From the NCBI GenBank assembly GCA_002162675.1, contig MAAE01000047.1, positions 1 to 64,000 on the forward strand: 64,000 bases of DNA. Reading direction: 5' to 3'. How positions within the stretch are numbered: position 1 is the stretch's first letter; the number at the start of each line of letters is the position of its first letter. The notes under the pieces were generated by a model. It ran no database searches. It was not told where the DNA came from and saw only the letters and a program-made list of their open reading frames with translations. Source of the DNA: Colwellia sp. 39_35_sub15_T18 (GTDB lineage: Bacteria; Pseudomonadota; Gammaproteobacteria; Enterobacterales; Alteromonadaceae). Both the position numbers and the translations under genes were made by a program. Below, in pieces: positions 50,117 through 61,101 of this stretch.

Positions 50117-53059
50117 TTGCGCAGTTGGCGAAAGTTATTTCGCCTGCTTCAAAACACAGCGTCATTCAAAAGCACCATCACCATTGTCACTACCGTGTTA
50201 ATGCTGCTTAGTGCTTCAAAAGTTTATGCTGATGATTTGAATCGTTTTGATATTGACAAACAACGAGCTGACAAAGCTTTAATTGCATTTGCACAAAAGG
50301 CAAATCAAACTATTATATTTTCGTTTGATTTAACTAAACAACACCAAGCAAATGCATTAAAAGGCTACTATTCAGTACAGTCAGGCCTAAAAAAATTATT
50401 AAAAGGCTCTGGTTTAATCGCTGTTGTTAATAACTCTGGTCAACTGAGCATTCAAGTTGATAAACACTATAGAGGAATAACAACAATGAAAAATAAAACA
50501 ATAAAAACCATTTTGGTACCCATGATCTTAGGGGCGGCCAGTCAAACTGCTTTGGCTCAAGAGCCAGCACAAGTAACAGAGCAAGAAGTAGAAAAAATAT
50601 CTATTATCGGCAGTCGTGTTGCAGGACGTTCAGCAGATGACTTACCCGTACCCGTTGATATTCTTTCAGCTGAAGCTTTAGCCAATACCGGCCAAACTGA
50701 AGTGGGTAGAATGCTACAGGCTATTGCTCCTTCTTTTAACTTTTCTAGCTCAGCGATTAGTGATGGTACCGATGCCTTACGTCCAGCGACCTTACGTGGT
50801 TTAGGACCAGATCAAACCTTAGTATTGATTAATGGTAAACGTCGCCATCAAGCCAGTTTAATTCACATTAATACTTCAGTGGGTCGTGGCACAGCGGGTA
50901 CAGACATGAATGCTATTCCCGCATCGGCAATAAAACGTATCGAAGTATTACGTGATGGTGCAGCAGCCCAATATGGCTCTGATGCTATTGCTGGGGTAAT
51001 TAATATTGTTTTAAATGATACTGATGAAGGCGGTAAAGTAGCAGTATCTTATGGCGAATACTCAGAAGGTGATGGTGAAACCACCAACATCGATATAACT
51101 AAAGGCTTTGCTTTAGGTGATAGTGGTTATTTAAATACTACATTAAACTTTCGTGACCGCGGCTTTACCAACAGAGCGGGCTTACATGGCTCTTGTCAAT
51201 TTTCTGGCTGTACCGATGCTGGTAATGGCAGTATGTTATTAGGTGACCCACGTGAAGCGACAGCAACGCGTAATACCTTTAGAATTGGTGATGCTGATTC
51301 AAATCAATTTGGCTTAACGGTTAACACAGGTTACCAATTAGGTGATGGCGAGCTTTACGGCTTTATCACCTATTCAAAACGTGACAATGAATCCGCAGCC
51401 TTTTTCCGCCATAATGCTAATAATGGTGGTAATGCCCCTTTACAAGATGGCGATGCTACTATCCCGGCAGGTTTTTTACCTAAAATCAATTCAGATATTA
51501 AAGATATGTCTTATAACTTTGGTTATCAAACTGACTTTGAAAATGGTGCGAGTTTAGACTTCTCATATACCTATGGTCAAAACAATATTGACTATACAAC
51601 GAGTAATACAATCAATTCATCTTTTGCTAACTCATTGCAATATAATACTGACGGCTCTCTTGCCAACATTACCCCTGATGAAATTCGCAGCGCTGTGCCT
51701 CGTCAAGCTTTTGCTTACGGGTTAGAACTAGCCTTATCAACCTTGAACCTTGATTATACTCAAGACTTCGATCTATTTTCATTAGCAATGGGCGCTGAAA
51801 TTCGTACCGATACTTATAAAATTACCCCGGGTGATGAGTATTCTTATCGTGATTACGATACAATTTTGGGTGAAAGTTTGTTTGACACAGATAGAAGTGC
51901 TGGTACCCAAGGTTTTGGTGGCATAGGCCCTGTTTCTGAAGTTGATGAAACTCGTGATGTTATTTCTTTCTACGCGGATGTAGAAATGGAAATAACTGAA
52001 GATTTAATTGTTAGTGGTGCCGCTCGTTATGATGACTATGAAGGTTTTGGCGATAGCACCAACTTTAAACTCGCTGCTAACTGGTCGTTAACCGAAGATG
52101 TAGCCATTCGTGGTGCGGTAAGTACAGGTTTTAGAGCACCATCAATGCAACAACTATATTTTAACAATATCAGTACTCAGTTTAAAAGCAATCCAGATGA
52201 TCCTGGTGGTGACCAAATTGCCGTTCAAGTGGGTACTTTTAGAAATGACTCTACTTTAGCGCAAGCTATTGGCATTCCACAGCTTAAAGAAGAAGAAGCG
52301 ACTAACTTAAGTTTAGGTACCGTTATTCGACTTGCTGATAATATCAACCTGACTATTGACTGGTATTCCATTGATATTGACGATCGTATCGTGCTTAGTA
52401 ATTCATTAGGCGAAGGTTTATCTCCTGCATTAGATGCGGCTTTAACCGCTTCTGGCGCTGGCGGTGGACAATTTTTCTTAAATGGTGCTGATACTGAAAC
52501 CACAGGTATTGATATTATCGCCACTTGGAATACTGAACTGTTGGGTGGTGATTTAGACTTAACGTTTGCAGCCAACTTCACCGAAACAGATGTGGTCAGC
52601 ATTTTTGCACCAAAAGATAGCGGTTTAGGTAATATTGCCCCAGAAGATATTTTTTCTGAACAAGATATTTCTATTATTGAAGATTGGCAACCACAAGACC
52701 GTATAAGCTTAAGTGGCTTGTATAAAACGGGTGATTTCACTGTCAATTTAGCCTTTAATCGTTATGGCGAATACACCATTACTGATGGCGGCACACAAAC
52801 TTATGGCGCTGAAATATTAACGGATTTACGTGTTAGCTATCAAATGACGGATAACTTATCATTTAATATTGGCGGTAATAACTTGTTTGATGTTTACCCA
52901 GACAAGAATGAGATTGGTAACTCTCGTACAGGAAGTATTGTTGATGGTAACGGTAACTCGATTGTCGATAGCCAAGGGGTATTTACCTACTCTCGTCGCT
53001 CTGCGCCGTTTGGCTTTAACGGTGCATTTTACTATGCCGGTGCTGAATACACATTCTAG
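50117..53059 (+). CDS. TonB-dependent receptor with N-terminal STN (signalling) domain
   Basis: STN region RADKALIAFAQKANQTIIFSFDLTK; plug/barrel VLRDGAAAQYGSDAIAGVINIVL, C-terminal AFYYAGAEYTF; TTG start in the ORF track. Confidence 0.9.
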   Translation: MRSWRKLFRLLQNTASFKSTITIVTTVLMLLSASKVYADDLNRFDIDKQRADKALIAFAQKANQTIIFSFDLTKQHQANALKGYYSVQSGLKKLLKGSGLIAVVNNSGQLSIQVDKHYRGITTMKNKTIKTILVPMILGAASQTALAQEPAQVTEQEVEKISIIGSRVAGRSADDLPVPVDILSAEALANTGQTEVGRMLQAIAPSFNFSSSAISDGTDALRPATLRGLGPDQTLVLINGKRRHQASLIHINTSVGRGTAGTDMNAIPASAIKRIEVLRDGAAAQYGSDAIAGVINIVLNDTDEGGKVAVSYGEYSEGDGETTNIDITKGFALGDSGYLNTTLNFRDRGFTNRAGLHGSCQFSGCTDAGNGSMLLGDPREATATRNTFRIGDADSNQFGLTVNTGYQLGDGELYGFITYSKRDNESAAFFRHNANNGGNAPLQDGDATIPAGFLPKINSDIKDMSYNFGYQTDFENGASLDFSYTYGQNNIDYTTSNTINSSFANSLQYNTDGSLANITPDEIRSAVPRQAFAYGLELALSTLNLDYTQDFDLFSLAMGAEIRTDTYKITPGDEYSYRDYDTILGESLFDTDRSAGTQGFGGIGPVSEVDETRDVISFYADVEMEITEDLIVSGAARYDDYEGFGDSTNFKLAANWSLTEDVAIRGAVSTGFRAPSMQQLYFNNISTQFKSNPDDPGGDQIAVQVGTFRNDSTLAQAIGIPQLKEEEATNLSLGTVIRLADNINLTIDWYSIDIDDRIVLSNSLGEGLSPALDAALTASGAGGGQFFLNGADTETTGIDIIATWNTELLGGDLDLTFAANFTETDVVSIFAPKDSGLGNIAPEDIFSEQDISIIEDWQPQDRISLSGLYKTGDFTVNLAFNRYGEYTITDGGTQTYGAEILTDLRVSYQMTDNLSFNIGGNNLFDVYPDKNEIGNSRTGSIVDGNGNSIVDSQGVFTYSRRSAPFGFNGAFYYAGAEYTF

Positions 53060-53089
53060 TATCGCTTAAGTAAGCAATAACACTAAGCT

Positions 53090-53117
53090 AAAACCGCTAG
53101 TTAACCTTAGCGGTTTT
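53090..53117 (+). terminator. Intrinsic terminator after the TonB receptor
   Basis: AAAACCGCTA gttaacct TAGCGGTTTT. Confidence 0.75.
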
Positions 53118-53409
53118 ATTTTAACTAATAACAGCTAAGCACTCCCTGCCTGCAAAATATTCCCTTCAAGCTACAAACGCCTCACTTTAAGCACTAAACG
53201 CTCTAGTACGGCATTCTCTTGTCCTTGGTAATTTGATTGACCATCGCCAGCTAGATCGCCTAACTTTACCACTTAAAATTGACTATTCACCGTCATTTCT
53301 CCGGTAGAAAATAAGTTGTTTTGCTAATAGCGTTAACATCTTTAATCCTTTACCTTAGTTACGAACACCGGGTTAGTCGTTTAGAATAAAATGTCTATTT
53401 AGTATTTTT

Positions 53410-54183
53410 CTATATTTCTTTGCGGGTAAAAACCCAATCATTGCCCTGAGTTAAATCAGCATTAAACTCATAACCGGCTAAATCAAAAGTTTTCAGCTGC
53501 TCAATATCCGTTAGCTGATTTTGAATAATAAACCTCGCCATTAAACCTCGCGCTTTTTTGGCAAAAAAGCTGATCATTTTATACTGATCATTTTTCCAAT
53601 CTTTAAACTGTGGCGTAATAATTTCTGCCTTAAGCATTTTTTTATTAACGGCTTTAAAGTACTCGTTTGAGGCAAGGTTAATTAAAACCTTATCACCTTG
53701 CTCGGTTAATGCTTGGTTTAATTCTGCGGTGATAATATCACCCCAAAATTGATACAAGTTGTCACCGCGAACATTATCAAGTTTAGTGCCCATTTCTAAG
53801 CGATAGGCTTGCATTAAATCTAATGGTTTTAACAAACCATATAAACCCGATAATATGCGAAAGTGCTGTTGAGCAAAGCTAAAGTCTGCATCAGAAAAAG
53901 AATTAGCATCTAAGCCAGTATAAACATCACCATTAAAAGCAAGTATAGCTTGGCGAGCATTGTCAGGGGTAAACGGCAATGACCATTCACCAAAACGTGC
54001 AGCATTTAATCCTGCTAATTTATCACTTAGCTTCATCAGCGATGCTATTTGATCAGGAGAAAGTTTTACACAGCGCGCCATTAATAGCTCACTGTATTCA
54101 AGCAAGGTAGCTTGGCTAAATTCATTAGTCGCTAACGGGGTATCAAAATCGAGTTTTTTCGCAGGAGAAACAACAAGTAACAT
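53410..54183 (-). CDS. yaaA: Peroxide stress protein YaaA
   Basis: [17 protein letters not shown]...LAGLNAARF...DVYTGLDA. Confidence 0.95.
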   Translation of the reverse strand: MLLVVSPAKKLDFDTPLATNEFSQATLLEYSELLMARCVKLSPDQIASLMKLSDKLAGLNAARFGEWSLPFTPDNARQAILAFNGDVYTGLDANSFSDADFSFAQQHFRILSGLYGLLKPLDLMQAYRLEMGTKLDNVRGDNLYQFWGDIITAELNQALTEQGDKVLINLASNEYFKAVNKKMLKAEIITPQFKDWKNDQYKMISFFAKKARGLMARFIIQNQLTDIEQLKTFDLAGYEFNADLTQGNDWVFTRKEI

Positions 54184-54407
54184 AATATTTTTCTATGCCT
54201 TTAAACGGCTTTCTAGGATAGCACCACTATAACACCGGGTAAATGCATTCTTCCTATTTACCGCATTGGCGCTCTTTTTAGTACTTTTCATAAAAAATCA
54301 CCAAAACCTGCAACAAATCTATGATAAATAGCGTACATTTATTATTTTATGTAGTAATATTTCATCAACTTAATTCATTAATTTCTAGTAACATATAAGG
54401 TATTGTC

Positions 54408-55370
54408 ATGACCAACTCCCCTTCTCAACTTGAGCAATTAAAGCAAGTTACCACAGTCGTTGCTGATACTGGTGATATTGAAGCAATTGCTAAATTTCAG
54501 CCGCAAGACGCTACCACCAATCCTTCATTGCTGTTAAAAGCCGCAGCTTTGCCCAATTATCAACAATTACTTAACGATTCGGTTATGTGGGCTAAAGGGC
54601 AATCGACTAATGCCGAGCAACAAGTCACTGATGCCGCCGATAAACTTTCTGTTTTAATCGGTTTAGAAATATTAAAAATTGTCCCTGGTCGTATCTCTAC
54701 CGAAGTTGATGCTCGCTTGTCATTTGACACCCAGGCCTCTATTGCCAAAGCGCACAAATTAATAGCTATGTATAACGAAGCAGGAATTAGCAATGATCGT
54801 ATTTTGATCAAACTAGCTTCAACATGGGAAGGCATTAAAGCCGCAGAGCAACTTGAAAAAGAAGGGGTTAACTGCAACCTCACCTTACTTTTCAGCTTTG
54901 TTCAGGCTAGAGCCTGTGCCGAAGCAGGTGCTTATCTTATATCCCCTTTTGTTGGCCGAATTCTTGATTGGTTTAAAAAAGACACCGGTCGCACTGACTA
55001 TCCAAGCGATGAAGATCCAGGCGTGGTATCAGTGACCAGCATTTATAATTATTACAAAGCGCAAGGTTATAATACGGTAGTGATGGGCGCTAGTTTTAGA
55101 AACAAAGGCGAAATTTTAGCCCTTGCGGGTTGTGATCGATTAACCATCAGCCCACAGCTTATGGACGAATTGGCACAATGTAGCGACACCGTAGAGCAAA
55201 AACTTAAAGCAGGTGCTGCTCAAGCAAGCAATGAATCGCCACTGACCCAAGCACAATTTCGCTGGCTAATGAATGAAGATGCTATGGCAACAGAGAAACT
55301 AAGTGAAGGTATTCGCAACTTCGCTATTGACCAAGTAAAGCTTGAGAAACAATTAGTAGAGCTTTTTTAA
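54408..55370 (+). CDS. tal: Transaldolase
   Basis: [51 protein letters not shown]. Confidence 0.97.
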   Translation: MTNSPSQLEQLKQVTTVVADTGDIEAIAKFQPQDATTNPSLLLKAAALPNYQQLLNDSVMWAKGQSTNAEQQVTDAADKLSVLIGLEILKIVPGRISTEVDARLSFDTQASIAKAHKLIAMYNEAGISNDRILIKLASTWEGIKAAEQLEKEGVNCNLTLLFSFVQARACAEAGAYLISPFVGRILDWFKKDTGRTDYPSDEDPGVVSVTSIYNYYKAQGYNTVVMGASFRNKGEILALAGCDRLTISPQLMDELAQCSDTVEQKLKAGAAQASNESPLTQAQFRWLMNEDAMATEKLSEGIRNFAIDQVKLEKQLVELF

Positions 55371-55423
55371 TCCTGCTTTTAAATAGACAAGCCCCGAAAA
55401 ACAAGTAAGGCTAAAAGTACTAT

Positions 55424-55458
55424 AAACGCACAATTTTTAACTAAATTGTGCGTTTTTT
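55424..55458 (+). terminator. Intrinsic terminator after tal
   Basis: AAACGCACAATTT ttaact AAATTGTGCGTTT + T run. Confidence 0.85.
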
Positions 55459-55502
55459 ATTTGAATTGCTTGAAAAGTATGGTATTAAAAAGGGGTAGTT
55501 GA

Positions 55503-55715
55503 TTGGTATTTTGCCGTGTAGAGTCATTTAAGGGGTGCTTTATGGATAATTTAAACCGAATATTAGAATCAATTAGTCAGCCAGCAAAAGGGAAAGCAAC
55601 GTCGAATAAAAAAAGAAAATGGCGTGAAATAGAACAACTTAGAGACAGATTTCAACTTGAAAAAGAACTTAAAGCTTATGAGGACTCATTAGAATACATG
55701 TTGGAAGAGTTTTAG
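55503..55715 (+). CDS. DUF3545-like small protein (probable start 55542)
   Basis: MDNLNRILESISQPAKGKATSNKKRKWREIEQLRDRFQLEKELKAYEDSLEYML. Confidence 0.7.
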   Translation: MVFCRVESFKGCFMDNLNRILESISQPAKGKATSNKKRKWREIEQLRDRFQLEKELKAYEDSLEYMLEEF

Positions 55716-55906
55716 TTTACCGCCCAACATACCGCTCTTTCTTCATCATTGAAAGCCCAGTCATACTGGGCTTTTTAATGCTTTCAAATCAATTACATTT
55801 AAGCAAAGTAAACTAAAATCAACACGAAATCGTTGACAAAATTCAAACACCCGTTTAACTTAGAATATACTTTACACCGTTCCAATATAAAGAATTCGTT
55901 ATAAAA

Positions 55907-56707
55907 ATGTCAAAAACCTTAATTAACTTCGTCCATGCCAATGGCTTCCCCGTTTCTAGTTATCAAACGCTATTCAATTATTTTCCAGAACAATATCAAG
56001 TGGTTGGTCATGAAATGTATGGTCATAATGAGGCTCACCCAGTGCAAGATAACTGGCAGCCTTTAGTGGATGAACTTATTATTTATGTAAAACAGCAATT
56101 AGCCTTACATAAACAAGAAAAATTAATCAGTGTAGGTCATTCTTTTGGTGGTGTACTTGCTTTTATTGCCGCTTGTCAACAGCCGCACCTGTTTAAAGGC
56201 TTGGTAATGATTGATCCCCCCGTAGTGACTGGCACCACGGCATTCGTGATGAAGTTTATCAAAAAAACTAAATTAATTGATAAATTCAGCCCTTCAGGTA
56301 AAGCCAAAGTAAGACGCACGCATTGGCCATTAGGTACAGATATTGCCAAGTTATTTTCTCGCCGACAACTATTTAAAAACTTTGATAAACGCTGTCTTAA
56401 TGATTATGTTAGCCATGGTATTGTTGAACGTAATAATCAGTTGGAGTTAGTTTTTAGTGCCCAGGTTGAAGCGGATATTTTCAGGAATTTAGCTGAAAAC
56501 TTATCTAGTTATAAAAACAAGCTTAAAATACCTGCCACTTTAGTATACGCAGAGCAAACGGATGTTTGCCCACACATTTTCTTCAAAAAATTTGCCAAGC
56601 TCAATAGCAATATGACATTAGCAACAACGCATGGCGGTCACATGTTTCCGTTCGAACGCCCAGAAGAAACCGCTAAATTGATTACAGAAATTACAGCAAG
56701 TTTATAA
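55907..56707 (+). CDS. Alpha/beta hydrolase
   Basis: NFVHANGFPVSSYQTL; SVGHSFGGVLAF nucleophile elbow. Confidence 0.88.
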   Translation: MSKTLINFVHANGFPVSSYQTLFNYFPEQYQVVGHEMYGHNEAHPVQDNWQPLVDELIIYVKQQLALHKQEKLISVGHSFGGVLAFIAACQQPHLFKGLVMIDPPVVTGTTAFVMKFIKKTKLIDKFSPSGKAKVRRTHWPLGTDIAKLFSRRQLFKNFDKRCLNDYVSHGIVERNNQLELVFSAQVEADIFRNLAENLSSYKNKLKIPATLVYAEQTDVCPHIFFKKFAKLNSNMTLATTHGGHMFPFERPEETAKLITEITASL

Positions 56708-56767
56708 TTAAAAATAACGAGTTTCGAGTTACAGATCTTCATTTCGACACTCGTAGCTAATAACTCG

Positions 56768-57166
56768 TAGTGTATTTATTCAGCTCAAAAAATATTTACC
56801 ACAGAGATCACCGAAGCAGTTTATATGCTCCATGCATAACCTAAGTGACCTACATCCATGTAGGCCTTGCTGGCACTACACCGAGCATAACAAAGCCTCT
56901 GTGTAGGCTCGAAGAGCCCTCTATGGAGCATAGCCGCTCGGTGGTGAATAGTTACCTAGTAGCTATGTATATCCTAATACTAAACAACAAGCCGAATAAC
57001 CGGCACCAAACGAACCTTGCTGCGCACTACACTGAGCATAACAAAGCCTCTGTGTAGGCTCGAAGAGCCCTCTGTGGAGCATAGCGGCTCGGTGGTGAAT
57101 AGTTACCTAGTAACTATGTATATTCTAATACTAAACAACAAGCCGAATAACCGGCACCAAACGAAC
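56768..57166 (+). repeat. Dispersed repeat family copy 4 (long form) plus an approximately 151-bp tandem duplication (copy 5) carrying the 3' end of the adjacent KAS gene
   Basis: CCTTGCTGGCACTACACCGAGCATAAC...CCAAACGAAC (56865-57015) repeated at 57015-57166. Confidence 0.85.
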
Positions 57167-58244
57167 AAAGCACCGCTTTATCGCCTGAGCTTAAACCATC
57201 ATGATGTTTATGTAGGGCAATGATACAACCAGCAGAACTCGTATTAGCATATTCATCTAAAATAATCGGCGCTTCCTCAGCTGTCGGCTCTCGTTCTAAA
57301 ACCTTTTTACCAATAAAGTTATTCATATTGATATTCGCTTGATGTAGATAAAGGCGCTTGATATCACTAGGGGCTACTTGTGCTTTCTCCATTTGTGAAG
57401 CGATTAAACTAGACACCATCGGCAGCACTTCTTTAAAGACTTTACGGCCTTGCTGGATAAAGTACTTATCGTCAGCATGTTCAGTTTCAGGGCTACATGG
57501 GTTCATATAACCAATATTACTGCGAATATTATTTGAAAACTGCGTGATAGGCTGCTCACCAATGATTTTAAAAACGTGCTCACCTGTCGCGGTTGCCTCA
57601 TCTTCGATAATTGACGCTGTAGCGACATCACCGAAAATAAAATGACTATCTCTGTCACGATAATTAACTTGTGGAGTTAGAATTTCAGGATTAATCACTA
57701 ATACGGTTTTAGCGGTGCCACTGCGAATAGCATTAGCGGCATTGATAATGCCAAACGTTGCTGCCGAGCATGCCACTAGCATATCGAATGCCCAGCCACC
57801 ACAACCAAGCTCTTGTTGTATTTCAATCGCTATAGCCGGATACGAGCGTTGAGTATAAGCGCAGGCAACAATCACTAAATCAATATCTGCTGCGGTTTTA
57901 TTCGCGGCTGCCATTGCTTGCTTTGCTGCGGCAACACCTATTTCAGCTTGCAATGAAAGCTCTTCATTGCTTCTTTCTTTAAAAGTTGGTCGCATTAAAT
58001 CAACATTTAAAATATCACTTTTTGACATCACATAACGGCTTTTAATACCTGATGCCTTCTCAATAAAAGCACTACTTGAATGCGATAAAGCTTTTACTTC
58101 GCCTTTTTCAATGCTTTGCTCATTAACACTATTAAATTGATCAACATAGCTGTTAAAACACACAACAAGTTCATCATTAGAAATGCTTTCTGACGGGGTA
58201 AATAACCCAGTACCACTAATTACAACAGACATTACTTCTCTCAA
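57114..58244 (-). CDS. 3-oxoacyl-ACP synthase III-like (FabH family) protein
   Basis: VACAYTQRSYPAIAIEIQQELG...DMLVACSAATFGI; LHQANINMNNFI; FGAGYSACCLVLEY. Confidence 0.88.
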   Translation of the reverse strand: MREVMSVVISGTGLFTPSESISNDELVVCFNSYVDQFNSVNEQSIEKGEVKALSHSSSAFIEKASGIKSRYVMSKSDILNVDLMRPTFKERSNEELSLQAEIGVAAAKQAMAAANKTAADIDLVIVACAYTQRSYPAIAIEIQQELGCGGWAFDMLVACSAATFGIINAANAIRSGTAKTVLVINPEILTPQVNYRDRDSHFIFGDVATASIIEDEATATGEHVFKIIGEQPITQFSNNIRSNIGYMNPCSPETEHADDKYFIQQGRKVFKEVLPMVSSLIASQMEKAQVAPSDIKRLYLHQANINMNNFIGKKVLEREPTAEEAPIILDEYANTSSAGCIIALHKHHDGLSSGDKAVLCSFGAGYSACCLVLEYT

Positions 58245-58292
58245 CTAAATAGATATGGCTATAAGTGTATTTTATTTAACATCTTTTGTCGA

Positions 58293-59315
58293 TTATCGCT
58301 CGGTATTCCAACTAAAAAAGTAAGCGCCTAAAGACAAAAAGACCATGCTCATTATCAGTAATATGTTTACATGATAACTAATGTCGCCAAGACTTGCCCC
58401 TTCGATAATTATTTTTCTCGCCCCGGCGACTAAATGCGTTAGCGGTAAAAAGTCTGCAAATATTTTTAATGCCGGTGGCGCACCTTCTAAACTAAACCAA
58501 ACACCTGACAGCATCATCATTGGCCACGAGCTTAAATTTAATAAGCCGCCGATCAATTCTTCACTTTTGCTCCGACTAGCAACGAGTAAACCTAAACTGA
58601 TTAAGCAAAAAGCCCCTAACATGCCCAAAATAAATAAGTTGATGTAACGACCCAACATGAAAAAATCAAACAATAAGTTACAGCCGCTGTAGACCACTAT
58701 TGACATAGACATAACGATAAACAAGCGCGATAGCAACTGCGCTGACACAAACTCAAACGCTGATAATGGTGTCGCCTTTAATCGTTTTAGTACCGCATTT
58801 TTTCGATATCGAACAATAACGTAGCCCACGCCAAATAAGCAGCTAAACATCATATTCATGCCTAGAATACCCGGTAGAACCCAATCAATATAACGGATTT
58901 TTTTACCTGAGGTTTCTAATCGTGAGTAACCATTAAGTTGCTCACTAAAAATTCGTTCAACTAAATAACTTTTTGCAGACTGTTCATTGACCCAATATTG
59001 TTGCTGTTGGCTATCTATCACTAAGTCGATAGTATGTCGTGATAACCTTTCTTTCGCGGCAACAACATGTTCATAATCAATAAAAGTGATAAAACGAGTG
59101 TCGGTAAAGTTATTATTATAAACTTCTGCTGCCGTTAAAGGAGCTTTAACCACCAAGCCTACTTTATAAGCTGAACGGCCATCCCCCGAAAAGATAAACG
59201 AAAAACCGACCAAGAGTAATATTGGAAATACTAGGTTCCAACTCAGTGAAGACTTATCTCGGAAAAACTCAATATTGCGTGCTTTAAAAACCGCTAAAAA
59301 ACGTTTTAACTTCAT
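58293..59315 (-). CDS. ABC-2 type transporter permease
   Basis: 340-aa multi-TM ORF, ABC2 membrane topology, adjacent ATPase. Confidence 0.88.
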   Translation of the reverse strand: MKLKRFLAVFKARNIEFFRDKSSLSWNLVFPILLLVGFSFIFSGDGRSAYKVGLVVKAPLTAAEVYNNNFTDTRFITFIDYEHVVAAKERLSRHTIDLVIDSQQQQYWVNEQSAKSYLVERIFSEQLNGYSRLETSGKKIRYIDWVLPGILGMNMMFSCLFGVGYVIVRYRKNAVLKRLKATPLSAFEFVSAQLLSRLFIVMSMSIVVYSGCNLLFDFFMLGRYINLFILGMLGAFCLISLGLLVASRSKSEELIGGLLNLSSWPMMMLSGVWFSLEGAPPALKIFADFLPLTHLVAGARKIIIEGASLGDISYHVNILLIMSMVFLSLGAYFFSWNTER

Positions 59316-59316
59316 A

Positions 59317-60204
59317 TTATGCTTCTCCCCTTAATGCGTGCCCGGTTAAATGTAAAAACAAATCATCTAAGTTGGCTGATTTTACATGTAAGCCATCTAG
59401 CGAGACATTCTTTTTCATTAGCAAGGCTAAGGTTTGTTCAACATTAGCGGTAGTAATTTCTATGCGTTCACCATGCTTTTGCCACGAATGCTCTGCGCTC
59501 AACTCAGCAGGAACTTGTTCTTTAGGCAAATAAATAAAAACCTCGTTAAAATGTTTACTCAACAATTGAGTTGGCGTGCCCGATTCAATTATTTTACCTT
59601 GATCCATAATAACAATGTCATCACAGAGTTGCTCGGCTTCATCCATGTAATGAGTGGTTAATATAATGGTTTTATTGCGCGCTTTTATATTTTTAATGAG
59701 CTGCCAAAAATTCCGTCTGGCATGGGGATCTAAACCCGTTGTCGGTTCATCAAGAAAGATTATTTCGGGATCATTAATTAAGGCTAAAGCAAGTAATAAG
59801 CGCTGTCTTTGCCCCCCTGAAAGCAAACGATTATCTCGATTTAAAAAATCACCTAAATCACAAAGTTCAATGAGACTTTCTTGCTCAAGAGTGTGCTGAT
59901 AAAATGATGAAAATAAATTCAGAGTTTCTTTTACTGTTAAAAAGTATTGTAAAGCAGTATGTTGAAATTGAATACCTATTTGCTGTGAAATACTGGCATC
60001 AACTTCTCTCCCTTGATATAACACCTGACCTGAGCTGGGGGCAATGATCCCTTCCATTATTTCTATGGTGGTGGTTTTTCCGGCACCATTTGGCCCAAGC
60101 AAGCCAAAACAATGGCCTTTATTAACCGTAAAGCTGATGTTATCAACCGCTGTTACATCTTTATACTGTTTAACCAAATTTTCTACACAAATAGCGATAC
60201 TCAC
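59317..60204 (-). CDS. ABC transporter ATP-binding protein
   Basis: GLLGPNGAGKTTTIEIMEG; LSGGQRQRLLLALALINDPEIIFLDEPTTGLD. Confidence 0.95.
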   Translation of the reverse strand: MSIAICVENLVKQYKDVTAVDNISFTVNKGHCFGLLGPNGAGKTTTIEIMEGIIAPSSGQVLYQGREVDASISQQIGIQFQHTALQYFLTVKETLNLFSSFYQHTLEQESLIELCDLGDFLNRDNRLLSGGQRQRLLLALALINDPEIIFLDEPTTGLDPHARRNFWQLIKNIKARNKTIILTTHYMDEAEQLCDDIVIMDQGKIIESGTPTQLLSKHFNEVFIYLPKEQVPAELSAEHSWQKHGERIEITTANVEQTLALLMKKNVSLDGLHVKSANLDDLFLHLTGHALRGEA

Positions 60205-60359
60205 GTAATCCCCCCCTAGTAAAGAATAACTCTACTATCACTCATTGCTTTATTACTTTTGTAGCAGAGGATTCATCCTCGATAACTTCGGGGAAAAAAC
60301 ATTCCTAAAAATTAGTTCAAACCAGTAATAATATCGAATAACAGAGTAAAAAATAATGT

Positions 60360-60533
60360 AATTGTTCACCACCGAGCCGCGATGCTCCACAGGGCTCTTC
60401 GAGCCTACACAGAGGATTTGTTAGTCTCGGTGTAGTGCATAGCAAGGCCTACATGGATGTAGGTCACTTAGGTTATGCATGGAGCATATAAACTGCCTCG
60501 GTGATCTCGGTGGTAAATATTTTTAAGCTGAAT
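60360..60533 (-). repeat. Dispersed repeat family copy 6 (long form, inverted orientation)
   Basis: TTCACCACCGAGCCGCGATGCTCCACAGGGCTCTTCGAGCCTACACAGAGG...CCTCGGTGATCTCGGTGGTAAATA. Confidence 0.85.
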
Positions 60534-60587
60534 AAAATAATTAACTTTATTGTACTTAAATTTTAGTTAAAGGCACTTTATTTCTAC

Positions 60588-60635
60588 AAATGATAACAAT
60601 TCTTATTTGCATTTGATTTTTTATTGTTCTATCTT
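60588..60635 (+). promoter_or_regulatory. Fur-box-like operator overlapping a sigma-70 promoter
   Basis: AAATGATAACAATTCTTATTTGCATTT; TTGCAT-N17-TATCTT (60607-60635). Confidence 0.65.
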
Positions 60636-60664
60636 TATCACAGCTTAAAAATAAGGAGACTGTT

Positions 60665-60874
60665 ATGGCTATGCAAACATTAAATGCTGCTATGGCTAGT
60701 AAAGTACAAGTTGAGTTATCTAGCAGCTTACTGATCCAACTACTCAACTCGGGTTTACTACATTGTAGCGACTGCAAATGCTTAAATGCAGATGCTAAAA
60801 AAGTACTTTGGCAAGCATTGCTAACTAGCACCGCTAATACAGAACTAACAAATGAGGGAAAATTATGTGCTTAA
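60665..60874 (+). CDS. Small protein with CxxC motif, first gene of a putative iron-regulated operon
   Basis: RBS AAGGAG at the correct distance; LLHCSDCKCLNADAKKVLWQALL; downstream of Fur-like box. Confidence 0.65.
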   Translation: MAMQTLNAAMASKVQVELSSSLLIQLLNSGLLHCSDCKCLNADAKKVLWQALLTSTANTELTNEGKLCA

Positions 60875-61101
60875 AGTCTTCAACAGAGTTTTTGCAACTT
60901 GAAAACTGGTTAACCATGCTAATCACCACCTATAAAGAATATCCAAGTTGTGGCTTAGCCAAAACCATTAGTTATTACTTGGCTCGGCTATTACACCATG
61001 ATGATATTGATTTTTGTGGTGGTAAACGATGCGATTATTTAGTGATGCACAAGTATTGGCAATGGCAAAGTAATCAGCGCTCAAGTATTTATTCAACTTA
61101 A
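60865..61101 (+). CDS. Small Cys-containing protein translationally overlapping the previous ORF
   Basis: 78 aa; start overlaps upstream ORF end; YPSCGLAKTISYYLARLLHHDDIDFCGGKRCDY. Confidence 0.6.
   Translation: MCLKSSTEFLQLENWLTMLITTYKEYPSCGLAKTISYYLARLLHHDDIDFCGGKRCDYLVMHKYWQWQSNQRSSIYST

Noticed and set aside
56845-57223. ORF-track proteins at 56845-57057 and 57017-57223
   Set aside because: They are translations of the dispersed repeat and its tandem duplication, and share the same peptide only because the DNA is duplicated.
58293-60204. Antibiotic or natural-product biosynthesis cluster (KASIII + ABC-2 transporter)
   Set aside because: No other biosynthetic enzymes are present, so the pairing alone does not support a cluster call.
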